The translations under genes were made by a program, and so were the position numbers. 64,000 nucleotides of DNA from Zhihengliuella salsuginis. Its GTDB lineage: Bacteria; Actinomycetota; Actinomycetes; Actinomycetales; Micrococcaceae. The stretch lies in NCBI RefSeq assembly GCF_014651715.1, contig NZ_BMXK01000002.1:186001-250000 (forward strand), written 5' to 3'. Below the pieces are notes generated by a model, which saw only the letters and a list, made by a program, of their open reading frames with translations, was not told the origin of the DNA and ran no database searches. This document shows positions 45,168 to 53,888 of the stretch, in pieces. The number at the start of each line of letters is the position of its first letter. Within the stretch, counting starts at the first letter, position 1.

Positions 45168-46811
45168 GTGGCGCGCCTCCCCGCCCCGACGGACCCGTCC
45201 CAGCCGCCCCAGGTCCCGTTTCCGGGCCTGACCGGGGGGCTGGAATCACTACGACGACGGCTGTCCCGTCTGCCGATCCTCCGCCACCTCACCGGTGGTC
45301 CCGAAGCGGACGTCCACGTCGTCCTCGCCCAGGGGCTCCTGGCCGGCATCATGATCCTCGTCGGCTCGTGGGGGGTGGGCTGGCTCGCGACCAGTCAGGA
45401 GTCGATCTTCGCCCGGGCGGCCACGCTCAACATGCTGCGGGCCGAGACGTGGGTCGTCCTCGTCTGCTCCCTGCTCCTGGCGCTCGGCTCGATGCTCCTG
45501 TGCCGCGCCTGGCTGCGCCTGGGGCAGCGCATCATGGCCGGTCAGGCCGGCATGGTCGCCGTGCGCCGCGCGGTGCTCTCCTGGTCGGCGCCGATGCTGT
45601 TGAGCTTTCCGATCTACAGCCGCGACGTGTACTCCTACCTCGCGCAGGGGCGGTTGATGCACCAGGGGCTGAACCCGTACGAGAACTGGGTGTCGCAGCT
45701 CCCCGGGTGGTACGCCGAAGGCGCGGACAGCCTCTGGTCCGAGTCGCCGTCGCCGTACGGCCCGCTGTTCCTGCTGTTCGCCCGTGCCACCTACTTCGTC
45801 ACCGGGGGCGTGCCGGAGTGGGGCGTGCTGATCCTGCGGGTTCTGGCGGTGGCCGGCGTCCTCGCCTGCCTCTATGCCCTTCCGCGACTCGCTGCGGCCC
45901 ACGGCACGGACCCCGGCTGGGCCACGTGGGTGTGCATCGCCAACCCGTTCTTCCTGGTCACGATGGTCGCCGGCGTCCACAACGACGCCGTCATGATCGG
46001 CGGGCTGCTGCTCGGTTTCCTCTGCGTCGCCCGCGGACAGCGGGTCCTCGGCGTCGTCTGGGTCTCGGTGGCGATCGCCATCAAGCCCATCGTCGTGCTG
46101 GCCCTGCCCTTCGTGGGGCTCGCCATGCTCCGTGCCCGCGACAGCAGGGACTCGGCGGCAGTGACCCTCTGGCAGAAGATGCGCGTCTGGATACTCACCG
46201 GCGGCGTCGCAGCCGCGACGCTCGCCCTCATCGGCGGTGCCACCGGGCTCTGGTTCGGGTGGATCACGGCGATGGCCACCGCCGGATCGGCCGCCTTCCC
46301 CTATGCGCCCATCGGCCTGCTCGGGCTGCTGATCGGGTGGATCGCCTCGCTGTTCGGCGCGGACACCATGACCGTGGCGGGCGGCGTCTTCTCCTTCTTC
46401 CGTTACCTCGCGGTGGCCCTCGCCTTCTGGTGGGCGTTCCGGCGCCCCGCGCACGAGGCCCTGCTGTCCTGCGGGCTCGCCCTGGCAGCTGCAGTCTTCC
46501 TCGCCCCGATCATCCAGCCGTGGTACCTGCTGTGGCTCGCGCCGCTGTTCGCGGCGTACCGGCAGTACGGGGGACGCCTTGCCCGCCTCTGGTACGCGTT
46601 GAGCATGGTGCTGGTCCTGCTCGTCGTCATCGAGCAGGTGAGCGTGGCGCAGTGGATCAACCAGCTCCTGGTGCAGGTGATCGCCGCGCTGGGCGGCGTC
46701 GTCTACCTGGCCTACATCATGCTGGTCGACCCGAAGACCGCCCGGCTCTTCGCGCCGCTGAGCAGTCACATCGTCAAGCGACGGCACGTGGGGGAGCGGC
46801 GGTTGCCGTGA
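45168..46811 (+). CDS. Polyprenol-phosphate-mannose-dependent mannosyltransferase (MptA/MptB type), second copy
   Basis: The 547-residue product is a paralog of the preceding gene, with matching motifs SRDVYSYLAQGRLMHQGLNPY, SPYGPLFLLFAR, NPFFLVTMVAGVHNDAVMIGG and QPWYLLWLAPLFAA. It has a Pro-rich cytoplasmic N-terminus of about 45 residues. The GTG start is 1 base after the upstream stop, so translation is coupled. The two genes would act one after another in lipomannan synthesis. Confidence 0.88.
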   Translation: MARLPAPTDPSQPPQVPFPGLTGGLESLRRRLSRLPILRHLTGGPEADVHVVLAQGLLAGIMILVGSWGVGWLATSQESIFARAATLNMLRAETWVVLVCSLLLALGSMLLCRAWLRLGQRIMAGQAGMVAVRRAVLSWSAPMLLSFPIYSRDVYSYLAQGRLMHQGLNPYENWVSQLPGWYAEGADSLWSESPSPYGPLFLLFARATYFVTGGVPEWGVLILRVLAVAGVLACLYALPRLAAAHGTDPGWATWVCIANPFFLVTMVAGVHNDAVMIGGLLLGFLCVARGQRVLGVVWVSVAIAIKPIVVLALPFVGLAMLRARDSRDSAAVTLWQKMRVWILTGGVAAATLALIGGATGLWFGWITAMATAGSAAFPYAPIGLLGLLIGWIASLFGADTMTVAGGVFSFFRYLAVALAFWWAFRRPAHEALLSCGLALAAAVFLAPIIQPWYLLWLAPLFAAYRQYGGRLARLWYALSMVLVLLVVIEQVSVAQWINQLLVQVIAALGGVVYLAYIMLVDPKTARLFAPLSSHIVKRRHVGERRLP

Positions 46812-46819
46812 GAAACGCG

Positions 46820-46855
46820 TACGGCCGCTGCAGCTGGACAGCTGCAGCGGCCGTA
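46820..46855. terminator. Terminator between mannosyltransferase and UDG-like gene
   Basis: A perfect 16-base stem (46820-46835 with 46840-46855) with a 4-base loop is flanked by ACGCGT on both sides. It lies between convergent genes. Confidence 0.88.
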
Positions 46856-46880
46856 GACGCGTTCGTCCCAGGCGGCGGGA

Positions 46881-47510
46881 CTAGCGCGGGATGGCGATAC
46901 CCGTCCTCGCCATGGAGTCCTGATACGCGTTGCGGATCTCCTCGAGGTTGGCGTGCTGGCGCTCCGGCGCTCCGGCGAACGCCCGGCCGCCGAATGACTT
47001 GACCTTGTAGACCTTGAAACCGCGACGCCAGAGAAGCGGGTTCTCCGTCTTCAGCAGCAGGTCCGCGAGCCGGTGCGCCTCCGTGCCGTGGGCGACGAGC
47101 ACGGACGTCCGTTCGACGACCTTGAGCATCCGCAGCAGCGGCTTGAGCCCGCTGCGGATCTGCGGCGGCTGGAGGCGGCCGTTGGGCTCATTGGGGGCGT
47201 GCCAGGGGTACACGTTCCACGGGATCACGTACTCCGGGCGAAGTCCCAGCTGCCAATGCAGGCCGAGCTGGCGGGTGACTGCTTCCGAGTCCCCGGCCGT
47301 GATGAGGCCGGACGCGTCGGCCACGCCGACGTTCGAGTAGAGGGAGACGATCTTCGCCTGGTCCACATCATGAACGGGATCCACGTAGCTCACCGAGAAG
47401 TCGGGGCGCAGAGCTGCCGTCTCATCGAGAATGCGGTTGACAGGAGCGATGTGCTCCTCGTAACGACGGTCCCACAACGGGGTCGATGTTTCCGTGGCAA
47501 CAGCTGTCAT
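46881..47510 (-). CDS. Uracil-DNA-glycosylase-like superfamily protein
   Basis: The 209-residue product has a segment that resembles the UDG fold: VSLYSNVGVADASGLITAGD, then LRPEYVIPWNVYPWH and SVLVAHGTEAH. The WNVYPW segment and VLVAHG are where motif A and motif B would sit. The catalytic Asp/His of classic Ung (DPYH) is not obvious. The activity is therefore uncertain; it may be a non-canonical member. ATG at 47510 has AAGGAG, but 12 bases ahead, so the start is provisional. Confidence 0.6.
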   Translation of the reverse strand: MTAVATETSTPLWDRRYEEHIAPVNRILDETAALRPDFSVSYVDPVHDVDQAKIVSLYSNVGVADASGLITAGDSEAVTRQLGLHWQLGLRPEYVIPWNVYPWHAPNEPNGRLQPPQIRSGLKPLLRMLKVVERTSVLVAHGTEAHRLADLLLKTENPLLWRRGFKVYKVKSFGGRAFAGAPERQHANLEEIRNAYQDSMARTGIAIPR

Positions 47511-47754
47511 GAAGGGGCGACACTCCTTGGCGATTTTTGGGCGCGTTGACTGCACGCAGAACGTTGGCGTTGAAACTGATAGGAGGGCTCCGGCTGCGAC
47601 CTGCTGGGTCGGCCCGGAAACCTTCAGAGCGCGGCGTATCGCCGCGGGACCTTCCAAGGTTACCAATGTATGAACGGAAATTGGACGCCGCGATGAAATC
47701 AGTCGGTGAGAGACTTCCCACCCGTGCCCGCGTTGCCGCTGTGCGGCGCAGCGG

Positions 47755-49008
47755 CTACGAGCCCGACACGGTCTCCCGGGTCGGGCGTGCCGCCCGCGGA
47801 ATCGCGAGCAGGGACACGGCCAGCAGGCCTGCCACCACGTAGAGGGCGTTGAGTACGCCCCAGTGCTCGCCGAGCAGGCCAAGGGCCGGGGGGCCGACGA
47901 GGAACGCGAAGTATCCGCAGATGGCCACCGCGCTCACGCGTTCGGTGGCATGGGTGGGGTGGTCCGCTGCCAGGGTGATGCCGATGGGGAACCCGAGGGA
48001 TCCGCCGACGCCCCACAGCAGGGCGCCGATGACGACGAGCCAGAAGCTCTCGGCGAGAATGAACAACATCAGTCCGGAGAGGCCGAAGAAGGCGAGACAG
48101 GTCAGGCTCTTGGCGCGTCCGAACCGGTCGATGATCGGGCCGCCGAGCATCCGCCCGATCGTCATGGCCGTGACGAAGGCCCCGAAGACGAGTGCCCCGG
48201 TCTCCTGGGACAGGCCGTGGCCGTCGACGGTCCCCAGAGCGATCCAGTCGTTGGCGGCGCCCTCGGTCAGCGTCATGCCGACGACGAGGAGGCCGATGAA
48301 GGCCAGCCGGGGGTCGCGCAGCAGACTGACCAATCGCGCCAGCCGCTCCGGACCGGTCTGCTTCGTCTGCGGTTCCCGGTCCACGGAGGGCAGGCGTGGA
48401 ATGAAGCGCACGACGCCGGCGGAGGCGATTGCGACGGAAGAGCCGACGACGGCCAGATGCGCCGAGATCGGTATTCCGGCCGCGGCCGCTCCGGCCCCGC
48501 CGAGGGCTCCGGCGATGGTTCCGAGGCTGAAGAAGGCGTGGAGCAGCGGCATGAGCGTTTTGCGGACGCTGCGCTCCAGCTCGGCGCCCTCGACGTTCAT
48601 GATGACGTCGGTGATGCTGAAAGCGAAGCTCTGGCCGACGAGTGCGGCAGTCGCCAGTGCGAACGTGCTGTGGCTCTCCGTGGCCACCCCCAGGACCGCC
48701 GTCATGGCGGCCATGCCGAGCAGGCCGTAGAGCATGCCGCGGCGGGCACCGAGCAGCCGCTGGAACAACGGTGCCAGCGTCAAGCCGACGATCGCACCGG
48801 CGGCGCCCCCGAAGAGGAGCATTCCTACATCACCGGTGGTGAGGCCGAGGTTGTCGCGGGCGGCCGGAATACGAGAAACCCACGAGGCCGTCGCGAAGCC
48901 GCAGAGGGCGAAAACCGCTAGAACCGCGTTTCGCCAGGAGGCTGGTCCCGCGGTGGGAGGTGTCGGAGGAGCCGGTGTCGATGGCGCAGTCGGCGGCGTC
49001 GTCGTCAC
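47755..49008 (-). CDS. MFS transporter
   Basis: The 417-residue product has 12 predicted membrane segments and the layout of YbjJ/fucose-permease-like major facilitator proteins. The first segments read NAVLAVFALCGFATASWVSRIP and GDVGMLLFGGAAGAIVGL, and GGPIIDRFGRAKSLTCLAF is in the second half. The N-terminal 22 residues are a Thr/Pro-rich tail. Its substrate is unknown. It stands alone on the minus strand. Confidence 0.88.
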   Translation of the reverse strand: MTTTPPTAPSTPAPPTPPTAGPASWRNAVLAVFALCGFATASWVSRIPAARDNLGLTTGDVGMLLFGGAAGAIVGLTLAPLFQRLLGARRGMLYGLLGMAAMTAVLGVATESHSTFALATAALVGQSFAFSITDVIMNVEGAELERSVRKTLMPLLHAFFSLGTIAGALGGAGAAAAGIPISAHLAVVGSSVAIASAGVVRFIPRLPSVDREPQTKQTGPERLARLVSLLRDPRLAFIGLLVVGMTLTEGAANDWIALGTVDGHGLSQETGALVFGAFVTAMTIGRMLGGPIIDRFGRAKSLTCLAFFGLSGLMLFILAESFWLVVIGALLWGVGGSLGFPIGITLAADHPTHATERVSAVAICGYFAFLVGPPALGLLGEHWGVLNALYVVAGLLAVSLLAIPRAARPTRETVSGS

Positions 49009-49348
49009 GTGGTTCCTCCATCTATTCCGGGGTGTGCGGGGCGGGCGAGCTCCGTGCTTTGTTGCTCAGGCACCGGAAACTCTGTGCCACCAAGGATATA
49101 CCGGGGAACTGGGGAAAAAGTGTGAAGAGGCTGAAGGGCCTGCGACTCGTCGCGGCCTCCGCTGTTTCGGCCAAGCAGGCGTCGACCCGGGTCATCGGGC
49201 GCCGAGGGCAGATTATTCCGCGGAAGTTTCTTATGGGTCCCGGCGGGGCTCGGCTCCCGGGTGCACGTGCGGCTGCGCGGCGGGGCGCTCAGAACTGGGT
49301 GAAGCCCCAGCCGGGACCGCGCGGGCGGGACCGGCTGGAGCTTCACCG
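49009..49348. other. Gene-free stretch between MFS gene and tRNA-Arg
   Basis: I see no supportable gene in these 340 bases. TATATC on the minus strand near 49095 is a possible -10 for the MFS gene. The right end holds the tRNA-Arg terminator. Confidence 0.5.
49298..49347 (-). terminator. Terminator of tRNA-Arg
   Basis: Two 17-base arms (49298-49314 with 49331-49347) pair with one mismatch, just downstream of tRNA-Arg on the minus strand. Confidence 0.8.
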
Positions 49349-49422
49349 TGCCCCCGGCGCGACTCGAACGCGCGACCGGCAGATTAGAAGGCTGCTGCTC
49401 TATCCAACTGAGCTACGGGGGC
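49349..49422 (-). tRNA. tRNA-Arg (TCT)
   Basis: The minus strand folds as a cloverleaf with acceptor GCCCCCG/CGGGGGC, D-arm AGCTCAGTTGGATAGAGC, anticodon loop CTTCTAA (anticodon TCT) and T-loop GTTCGAGTC. The anticodon stem has a C-T mismatch at its loop end (positions 31 and 39). CCA is not encoded. Confidence 0.9.
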
Positions 49423-49492
49423 ATGCGCTCAACAAGGCGCCGCAACCATTCTAGTCACCGGTACGGTGCGCACTGAAATGACCTCGGACCCG

Positions 49493-49529
49493 CTGTCCAC
49501 AGCTGCGCCGCACGCACGGGTTGTCCACA
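49493..49529 (+). promoter_or_regulatory. Two DnaA-box-like sites upstream of ssb
   Basis: TTGTCCACA (49521-49529) matches the actinobacterial DnaA box exactly, and CTGTCCACA (49493-49501) differs by one base. They are in the same orientation, 28 bases apart. A possible -10 for ssb (TAGGAC, 49577-49582) lies about 50 bases downstream. Confidence 0.5.
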
Positions 49530-49656
49530 GAGGACCCCGCGGGTGGAGACGGCGGGCCCCTCCCTTTCCAGACTGGTAGGACAGGCCGGGGCGGCACCGC
49601 ACCATGTGGAACTCGCAGGCGCCGGTTGAGGAATCAACGGAGGAGTTGGAAGGGCA

Positions 49657-50283
49657 ATGACGGATTTCGTCACGATCAAAGGCAACCTGGGTGCCGATCC
49701 CAAGTACTCGTCGAGGACCGGCGTTCCGGTCGCACGGTTCAACGTGGGGTCGACGGAGCGCCGGTTCAACCGGGCGAGCAGGGAGTGGGAGGACGGTCAC
49801 ACCAACTGGCACCGAATTGTCGTCTTCCGGGACCAGGCGAGGAACGTCGCCGTCTCGCTGGGCAAGGGCGCCGCCGTCGTCATCCACGGGCGCATCCGCA
49901 ACCGGCGCGTCAACCAGGGGACCGACGCCGAGCCGAAATGGACGTATTTCTCGGAAATCGAGGCCGACCACGTCGGCGTGGACCTCACCCGCGGATACGT
50001 GAACTTCTTCCGTGGGGTGGCGGCCGAGCCGCCCTTGGGCGAGGGCGACGGCCAGCCCGGTCCCGTGTCCGCCCCGGCGGACCCGCCGCCCTCGGTTCCG
50101 GGGGATGGGAGCGGTGAAGCGGAGAGCGCGGGGCAGTCGCCGGACCCGGCTGCGTCGACGGGGGACTGGGGGACCGGTTTCGTGTCCCCGAGCAACGGGA
50201 GCGCACGAGACGCCGAGCTGGACGACGAGCAGGAGGACGGCGGCGACGGGCATGGCGACCTGGACGTCCGGCAGGCGGCCTGA
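49657..50283 (+). CDS. ssb: Single-stranded DNA-binding protein (SSB paralog)
   Basis: The 208-residue product has an OB-fold domain in the first 110 residues (VTIKGNLGADP, VARFNVGSTERRFN, WHRIVVFRDQARNVAVSLGKGAAVVIHGRI). The acidic, Gly/Pro-rich tail is long and ends DLDVRQAA instead of the usual DDDIPF-like tip that recruits partner proteins. It is therefore probably not the main replication SSB but a paralog, as in SsbB-type proteins. GGAGTTGGAAGG precedes ATG at 49657. Confidence 0.88.
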   Translation: MTDFVTIKGNLGADPKYSSRTGVPVARFNVGSTERRFNRASREWEDGHTNWHRIVVFRDQARNVAVSLGKGAAVVIHGRIRNRRVNQGTDAEPKWTYFSEIEADHVGVDLTRGYVNFFRGVAAEPPLGEGDGQPGPVSAPADPPPSVPGDGSGEAESAGQSPDPAASTGDWGTGFVSPSNGSARDAELDDEQEDGGDGHGDLDVRQAA

Positions 50284-50372
50284 ACCCTCCGGGGTCTGGT
50301 CGCCGGCCGCCGGCGGCGGGACCCCGGCAGGGCCGCGCGGGGTCCCATTGTGAACAATGCCCGCGCACCGAC

Positions 50373-50385
50373 TAGCCTTGGACGC
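50373..50385 (+). promoter_or_regulatory. -10 element for a leaderless ettA start
   Basis: TAGCCT (50373-50378) is followed by 7 bases and ATG at 50386. TTGTGA (50348-50353) could be a -35, but its spacing of 19 is long. Confidence 0.5.
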
Positions 50386-52068
50386 ATGGCGGAATTCATT
50401 TACACCATGTCCAAGGCCCGCAAGGCCGTTGGCGATAAGGTCATTCTCGACGACGTGAGCATGTCGTTCTTCCCCGGTGCCAAGATCGGCGTCGTCGGCC
50501 CGAACGGTGCCGGCAAGTCGACGATCCTGAAGATCATGGCCGGGCTGGACACGCCCTCGAACGGCGAGGCGCGACTGTCCCCGGGCTATTCTGTGGGCAT
50601 TCTGCTCCAGGAACCGCCTCTCAACGAGGAGAAGACCGTCCTCGGCAACGTCCAGGAGGGTGTCGGCGAGATCTACGGGAAGATCACGCGCTACAACGAG
50701 ATCTCCGAGGAGATGGCGAATCCCGACGCCGACTTCGACGCGCTCATGGAGGAGATGGGCAAGCTGCAGGAGGACATCGATGCAGCCGACGCGTGGGACC
50801 TCGACAACCAGCTCGAGCAGGCCATGGACGCCCTGCGCTGCCCGCCGGGCGACGCGGACGTCACGCACCTCTCCGGTGGTGAGCGTCGTCGTGTCGCGCT
50901 CTGCAAGCTCCTGCTGTCCAAACCGGATCTGCTGCTCCTCGACGAGCCGACCAACCACCTCGACGCCGAGTCCGTCCTGTGGCTCGAGCAGCACCTCGCG
51001 TCCTACCCGGGCGCCGTCCTGGCAGTGACCCACGACCGCTACTTCCTCGATCACGTCGCCGAGTGGATCTGCGAGGTCGACCGCGGCCGTCTTCACCCGT
51101 ACGAGGGGAACTACTCCACGTACCTGGAGAAGAAGAAAGAGCGCATGGCCGTCCAGGGCAAGAAGGACGCCAAGCTCGCCAAGCGCCTGAGCGAGGAACT
51201 CGACTGGGTGCGCTCGAACTCCAAGGGCCGGCAGACCAAGTCCAAGGCCCGACTCAACCGGTACGAGGAGATGGCGGCCGAGGCGGAGCGCACCCGGAAG
51301 CTGGATCTCGAGGAAATCCAGATCCCGCCGGGGCCGCGCCTGGGCAACATCGTCATCGAGGCGAAGGACATCAAGAAGGGCTTCGGCGACCGCGTCCTCA
51401 TCGACGACCTGTCCTTCACGCTGCCGCGCAACGGCATCGTCGGCGTGATCGGCCCGAACGGCGTCGGCAAGTCGACCCTCTTCAAGACCATCGTCGGGAT
51501 GGAGGAACTGGACGACGGCGACCTCAAGGTCGGCGACACCGTCAAGACCTCCTATGTCGACCAGAACCGCACCGGCATCGACCCGGACAAGTCGCTGTGG
51601 GAAGTCGTCTCCGAGGGGCTCGACTACATCAAGGTGGGCAACGTCGAGATGCCGTCCCGCGCGTACGTCTCGGCCTTCGGCTTCAAAGGCCCGGACCAGC
51701 AGAAGCGCGCCGGCATCCTCTCGGGTGGCGAGCGCAACCGCTTGAACCTGGCCCTCACGCTCAAGCAGGGCGGCAACCTGCTGCTCCTCGATGAGCCGAC
51801 CAACGACCTCGACGTCGAGACCCTCGGTTCCCTCGAGAACGCCCTCCTCGAGTTCCCGGGCTGCGCCGTGGTCGTCTCCCACGACCGCTGGTTCCTGGAC
51901 CGTGTGGCCACCCACATCCTCTCGTACGAGGGCACCGAGGAGGACCCGGCCAACTGGTACTGGTTCGAGGGCAACTTCGAGTCCTACGAAGAGAACAAGA
52001 TCGAGCGCCTGGGACCGGACGCGGCGAAGCCGCACCGCGTCACGCACCGCCGCCTGACCCGCGGCTAG
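50386..52068 (+). CDS. ettA: Energy-dependent translational throttle protein EttA
   Basis: EttA is an ABC-F ATPase that binds the ribosomal E site and adjusts entry into elongation to the ATP level. The 560-residue product starts MAEFIYTMSKARKAVGDKVI as in EttA. Domain 1 has GPNGAGKST (38-46), LSGGERRRVAL (about 162) and LLLDEPTNHLD (about 182). Domain 2 has GPNGVGKST (about 356), LSGGERNRLNL (about 444) and the EttA-type DEPTNDLDVET (about 465). A Lys-rich linker lies near residue 260. ATG at 50386 appears leaderless. Confidence 0.95.
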   Translation: MAEFIYTMSKARKAVGDKVILDDVSMSFFPGAKIGVVGPNGAGKSTILKIMAGLDTPSNGEARLSPGYSVGILLQEPPLNEEKTVLGNVQEGVGEIYGKITRYNEISEEMANPDADFDALMEEMGKLQEDIDAADAWDLDNQLEQAMDALRCPPGDADVTHLSGGERRRVALCKLLLSKPDLLLLDEPTNHLDAESVLWLEQHLASYPGAVLAVTHDRYFLDHVAEWICEVDRGRLHPYEGNYSTYLEKKKERMAVQGKKDAKLAKRLSEELDWVRSNSKGRQTKSKARLNRYEEMAAEAERTRKLDLEEIQIPPGPRLGNIVIEAKDIKKGFGDRVLIDDLSFTLPRNGIVGVIGPNGVGKSTLFKTIVGMEELDDGDLKVGDTVKTSYVDQNRTGIDPDKSLWEVVSEGLDYIKVGNVEMPSRAYVSAFGFKGPDQQKRAGILSGGERNRLNLALTLKQGGNLLLLDEPTNDLDVETLGSLENALLEFPGCAVVVSHDRWFLDRVATHILSYEGTEEDPANWYWFEGNFESYEENKIERLGPDAAKPHRVTHRRLTRG

Positions 52069-52097
52069 GAGCATCGTTGGGCCGAGAGCCCGAAACC

Positions 52098-52146
52098 CGG
52101 GGCCGGGTCCGCACCCTCTGATTCCAGAGGCGCGGGCCCGGCCCCG
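52098..52146. terminator. Terminator between ettA and tesB
   Basis: CGGGGCCGG (52098-52106) pairs with CCGGCCCCG (52138-52146), with an inner CCTCTG/CAGAGG stem. It lies between convergent genes. Confidence 0.75.
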
Positions 52147-52190
52147 AGGCGTTCACACCCGCTCAGCGGGCCGGAACGCGGCCTCTGAAC

Positions 52191-53072
52191 TCAGGAGAAA
52201 TCGGGCAGGCGGACCATGCCCTCCTGCGCCACGGTGGCCACGAGCAGGCCGTCCCGGCTGTAGATACGGCCCTGGCCCAGGCCTCGCGCTCCGGACGCGC
52301 TCGGGCTCTCCTGCACGTAGAGCAGCCACTCGTCGACCCGGACGCTGCGGTGCCACCACATGGCGTGGTCGAGGCTGGCGACGCTCATCCCCGGCGTCAC
52401 CCACGAGACGCCGTGGCGGCGCAGGACCGATTCGAGAATGGTGTAGTCGCTCGCGTAGGCCAGGGCGGCCCGCTGCAGGGACTGGTCGTCGGGCATCGGG
52501 CCGAACGTCTTCAGCCAGACGGCGTTCGTGGGGGAGAGGTCGCCGGGGCCCGGGGCATTGACGTAGATGGGCTCTTGGACGTGGCGGACGTCGAACGGCC
52601 GGTTGAACGCCCAGTCCTGTGCTGCCGGATGGTCGATCTTGCCCAGGAGGTCGGCGGTGGTGGGCAGGGACTCCGGCGCCGGAATGCCCTCCGGCATGGG
52701 CTCGAAGTGTTCGAGTCCGTCGGCGTCGGCCTGGAACGACGCGATCATCGAGAGGATGGGGCGCCCGTCCTGGTAGGCGTGGACGCGGCGGGCCGAGAAG
52801 GACCGCCCGTCGCGCAGCTCCTGGACGCCGAAGGTGATCGGCTTCGCGGCGTCCCCGGGGCGCAGGAAGTAGCCGTGCATCGAGTGCACATGACGCCCGG
52901 CGTCGACGGTCTCGGCGGCCGCCACGATGGATTGAGCCAGGACCTGACCGCCGAAAACGCGCTGGTGCGGCTGCTCCGGAGAGCTGCCGAGGAAGATGTG
53001 CTCGTCGGTGCGGGCACCCTCCTTCGCGAGGTCCAACAGTTCCAGCAGTCCCGCGGAATCGCCGATGCGCAC
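52191..53072 (-). CDS. tesB: Acyl-CoA thioesterase II
   Basis: TesB hydrolyses acyl-CoA to free fatty acid and CoA. The product has two hot-dog halves, with RVFGGQVLAQSIVAAAETVD, HSMHGYFLRPGD and, near the C-terminus, ASLDHAMWWHRSVRVDEWLLY and GRIYSRDGLLVATVAQEG, all typical. GTG at 53072 gives 293 residues, the usual length, with AAGGAG 9 bases ahead. An upstream GTG at 53147 would lie at the promoter: TAGGGT at 53140-53135 is a likely -10. Confidence 0.92.
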   Translation of the reverse strand: MRIGDSAGLLELLDLAKEGARTDEHIFLGSSPEQPHQRVFGGQVLAQSIVAAAETVDAGRHVHSMHGYFLRPGDAAKPITFGVQELRDGRSFSARRVHAYQDGRPILSMIASFQADADGLEHFEPMPEGIPAPESLPTTADLLGKIDHPAAQDWAFNRPFDVRHVQEPIYVNAPGPGDLSPTNAVWLKTFGPMPDDQSLQRAALAYASDYTILESVLRRHGVSWVTPGMSVASLDHAMWWHRSVRVDEWLLYVQESPSASGARGLGQGRIYSRDGLLVATVAQEGMVRLPDFS

Positions 53073-53189
53073 GATGGGTGGCTCCTTCACATTGAGCCCC
53101 GTCGGCTGTGCCCCGGGGCGGTCGATCTCACTTGACCCTAGCGGCACCGCTGATCGTGCTCAACCGAGCACAGGTGCTTCGTTAGATGG

Positions 53190-53201
53190 CAGGATGGTTC
53201 C
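53190..53201 (+). promoter_or_regulatory. -10 element for a leaderless start at 53202
   Basis: CAGGAT (53190-53195) is followed by 6 bases and ATG at 53202, with no ribosome binding site. TAGATG just upstream is an alternative. Confidence 0.4.
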
Positions 53202-53870
53202 ATGCCTGCACCAGAGAACCCCATCGTGCACCTCGCCGACCCCGATTCGACCGCCGATCTGCGGACCTTCCTGGCCCGTGCGCGTAGCGTCCACGACGGC
53301 GACGTGTCCCTCGTGCTGCGGGGGGCGGCCATGGCCGTGTACGTGCCGGTCATCGTCCCGCAGGAACTGGGGGAGCCCACTCCGACGATCCTCGGCATGC
53401 GCGCGTTCCGCCTCGCCGAGCCCGCGGAGGGGACGGTCGTCTACCCGCTGGGAGCCCTCACCGACCGGCTCGCCAGGATGAGCCCGATCGAGACGGCCCT
53501 GCAGTTGCCGCCGGCGCAGTCCCGGGCCGCATGGGCCGGCATCCTCCCACCGGTCTCCGGGTGGTCCGAAGCGGGGGAGTACGACGAGGAGGCGCTACGC
53601 GCTGCGGCCGAGGCCGGAACCCGCGCCGTCGTCGACGCGCTGCCGGAGAACTCGGGACAGCCGGTGCTCGCCACCGTCCGATCGCGCATCTGGTCCAGCC
53701 CATTGGGAACCGGCGCGGTTCCGGAGCTGCCCTCGGGGGCCGCCTTCGGCGCCAAGACGCTCGGCTTCATCTCCGGCGACGGGACGGCTCGGATCCTCGC
53801 GCAGGGCCCGTGGCACCGCCTGTCCACGGCCGCCGGCCACATCCTCGTCCGCCGGGGTGCGAAGCTCTAG
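53202..53870 (+). CDS. Conserved-looking protein of unknown function
   Basis: I do not recognise a family. The 222-residue product has no membrane segment or signal peptide. It reads as a soluble protein with an acidic N-terminal half and a mixed alpha/beta C-terminal half (VLATVRSRIWSSPLG, GAAFGAKTLGFISGDG). Composition matches neighbours. It is convergent with the hemoglobin gene, with no visible terminator in the 18 bases between. Confidence 0.7.
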   Translation: MPAPENPIVHLADPDSTADLRTFLARARSVHDGDVSLVLRGAAMAVYVPVIVPQELGEPTPTILGMRAFRLAEPAEGTVVYPLGALTDRLARMSPIETALQLPPAQSRAAWAGILPPVSGWSEAGEYDEEALRAAAEAGTRAVVDALPENSGQPVLATVRSRIWSSPLGTGAVPELPSGAAFGAKTLGFISGDGTARILAQGPWHRLSTAAGHILVRRGAKL

Positions 53871-53888
53871 CAGCGGCCGCGACGTGCG

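Noticed and set aside
47631-47645. GCGGCG-TAT-CGCCGC hairpin upstream of the UDG-like gene
   Set aside because: Short, GC-only and not placed like a terminator or start-site block; likely chance in a GC-rich leader.
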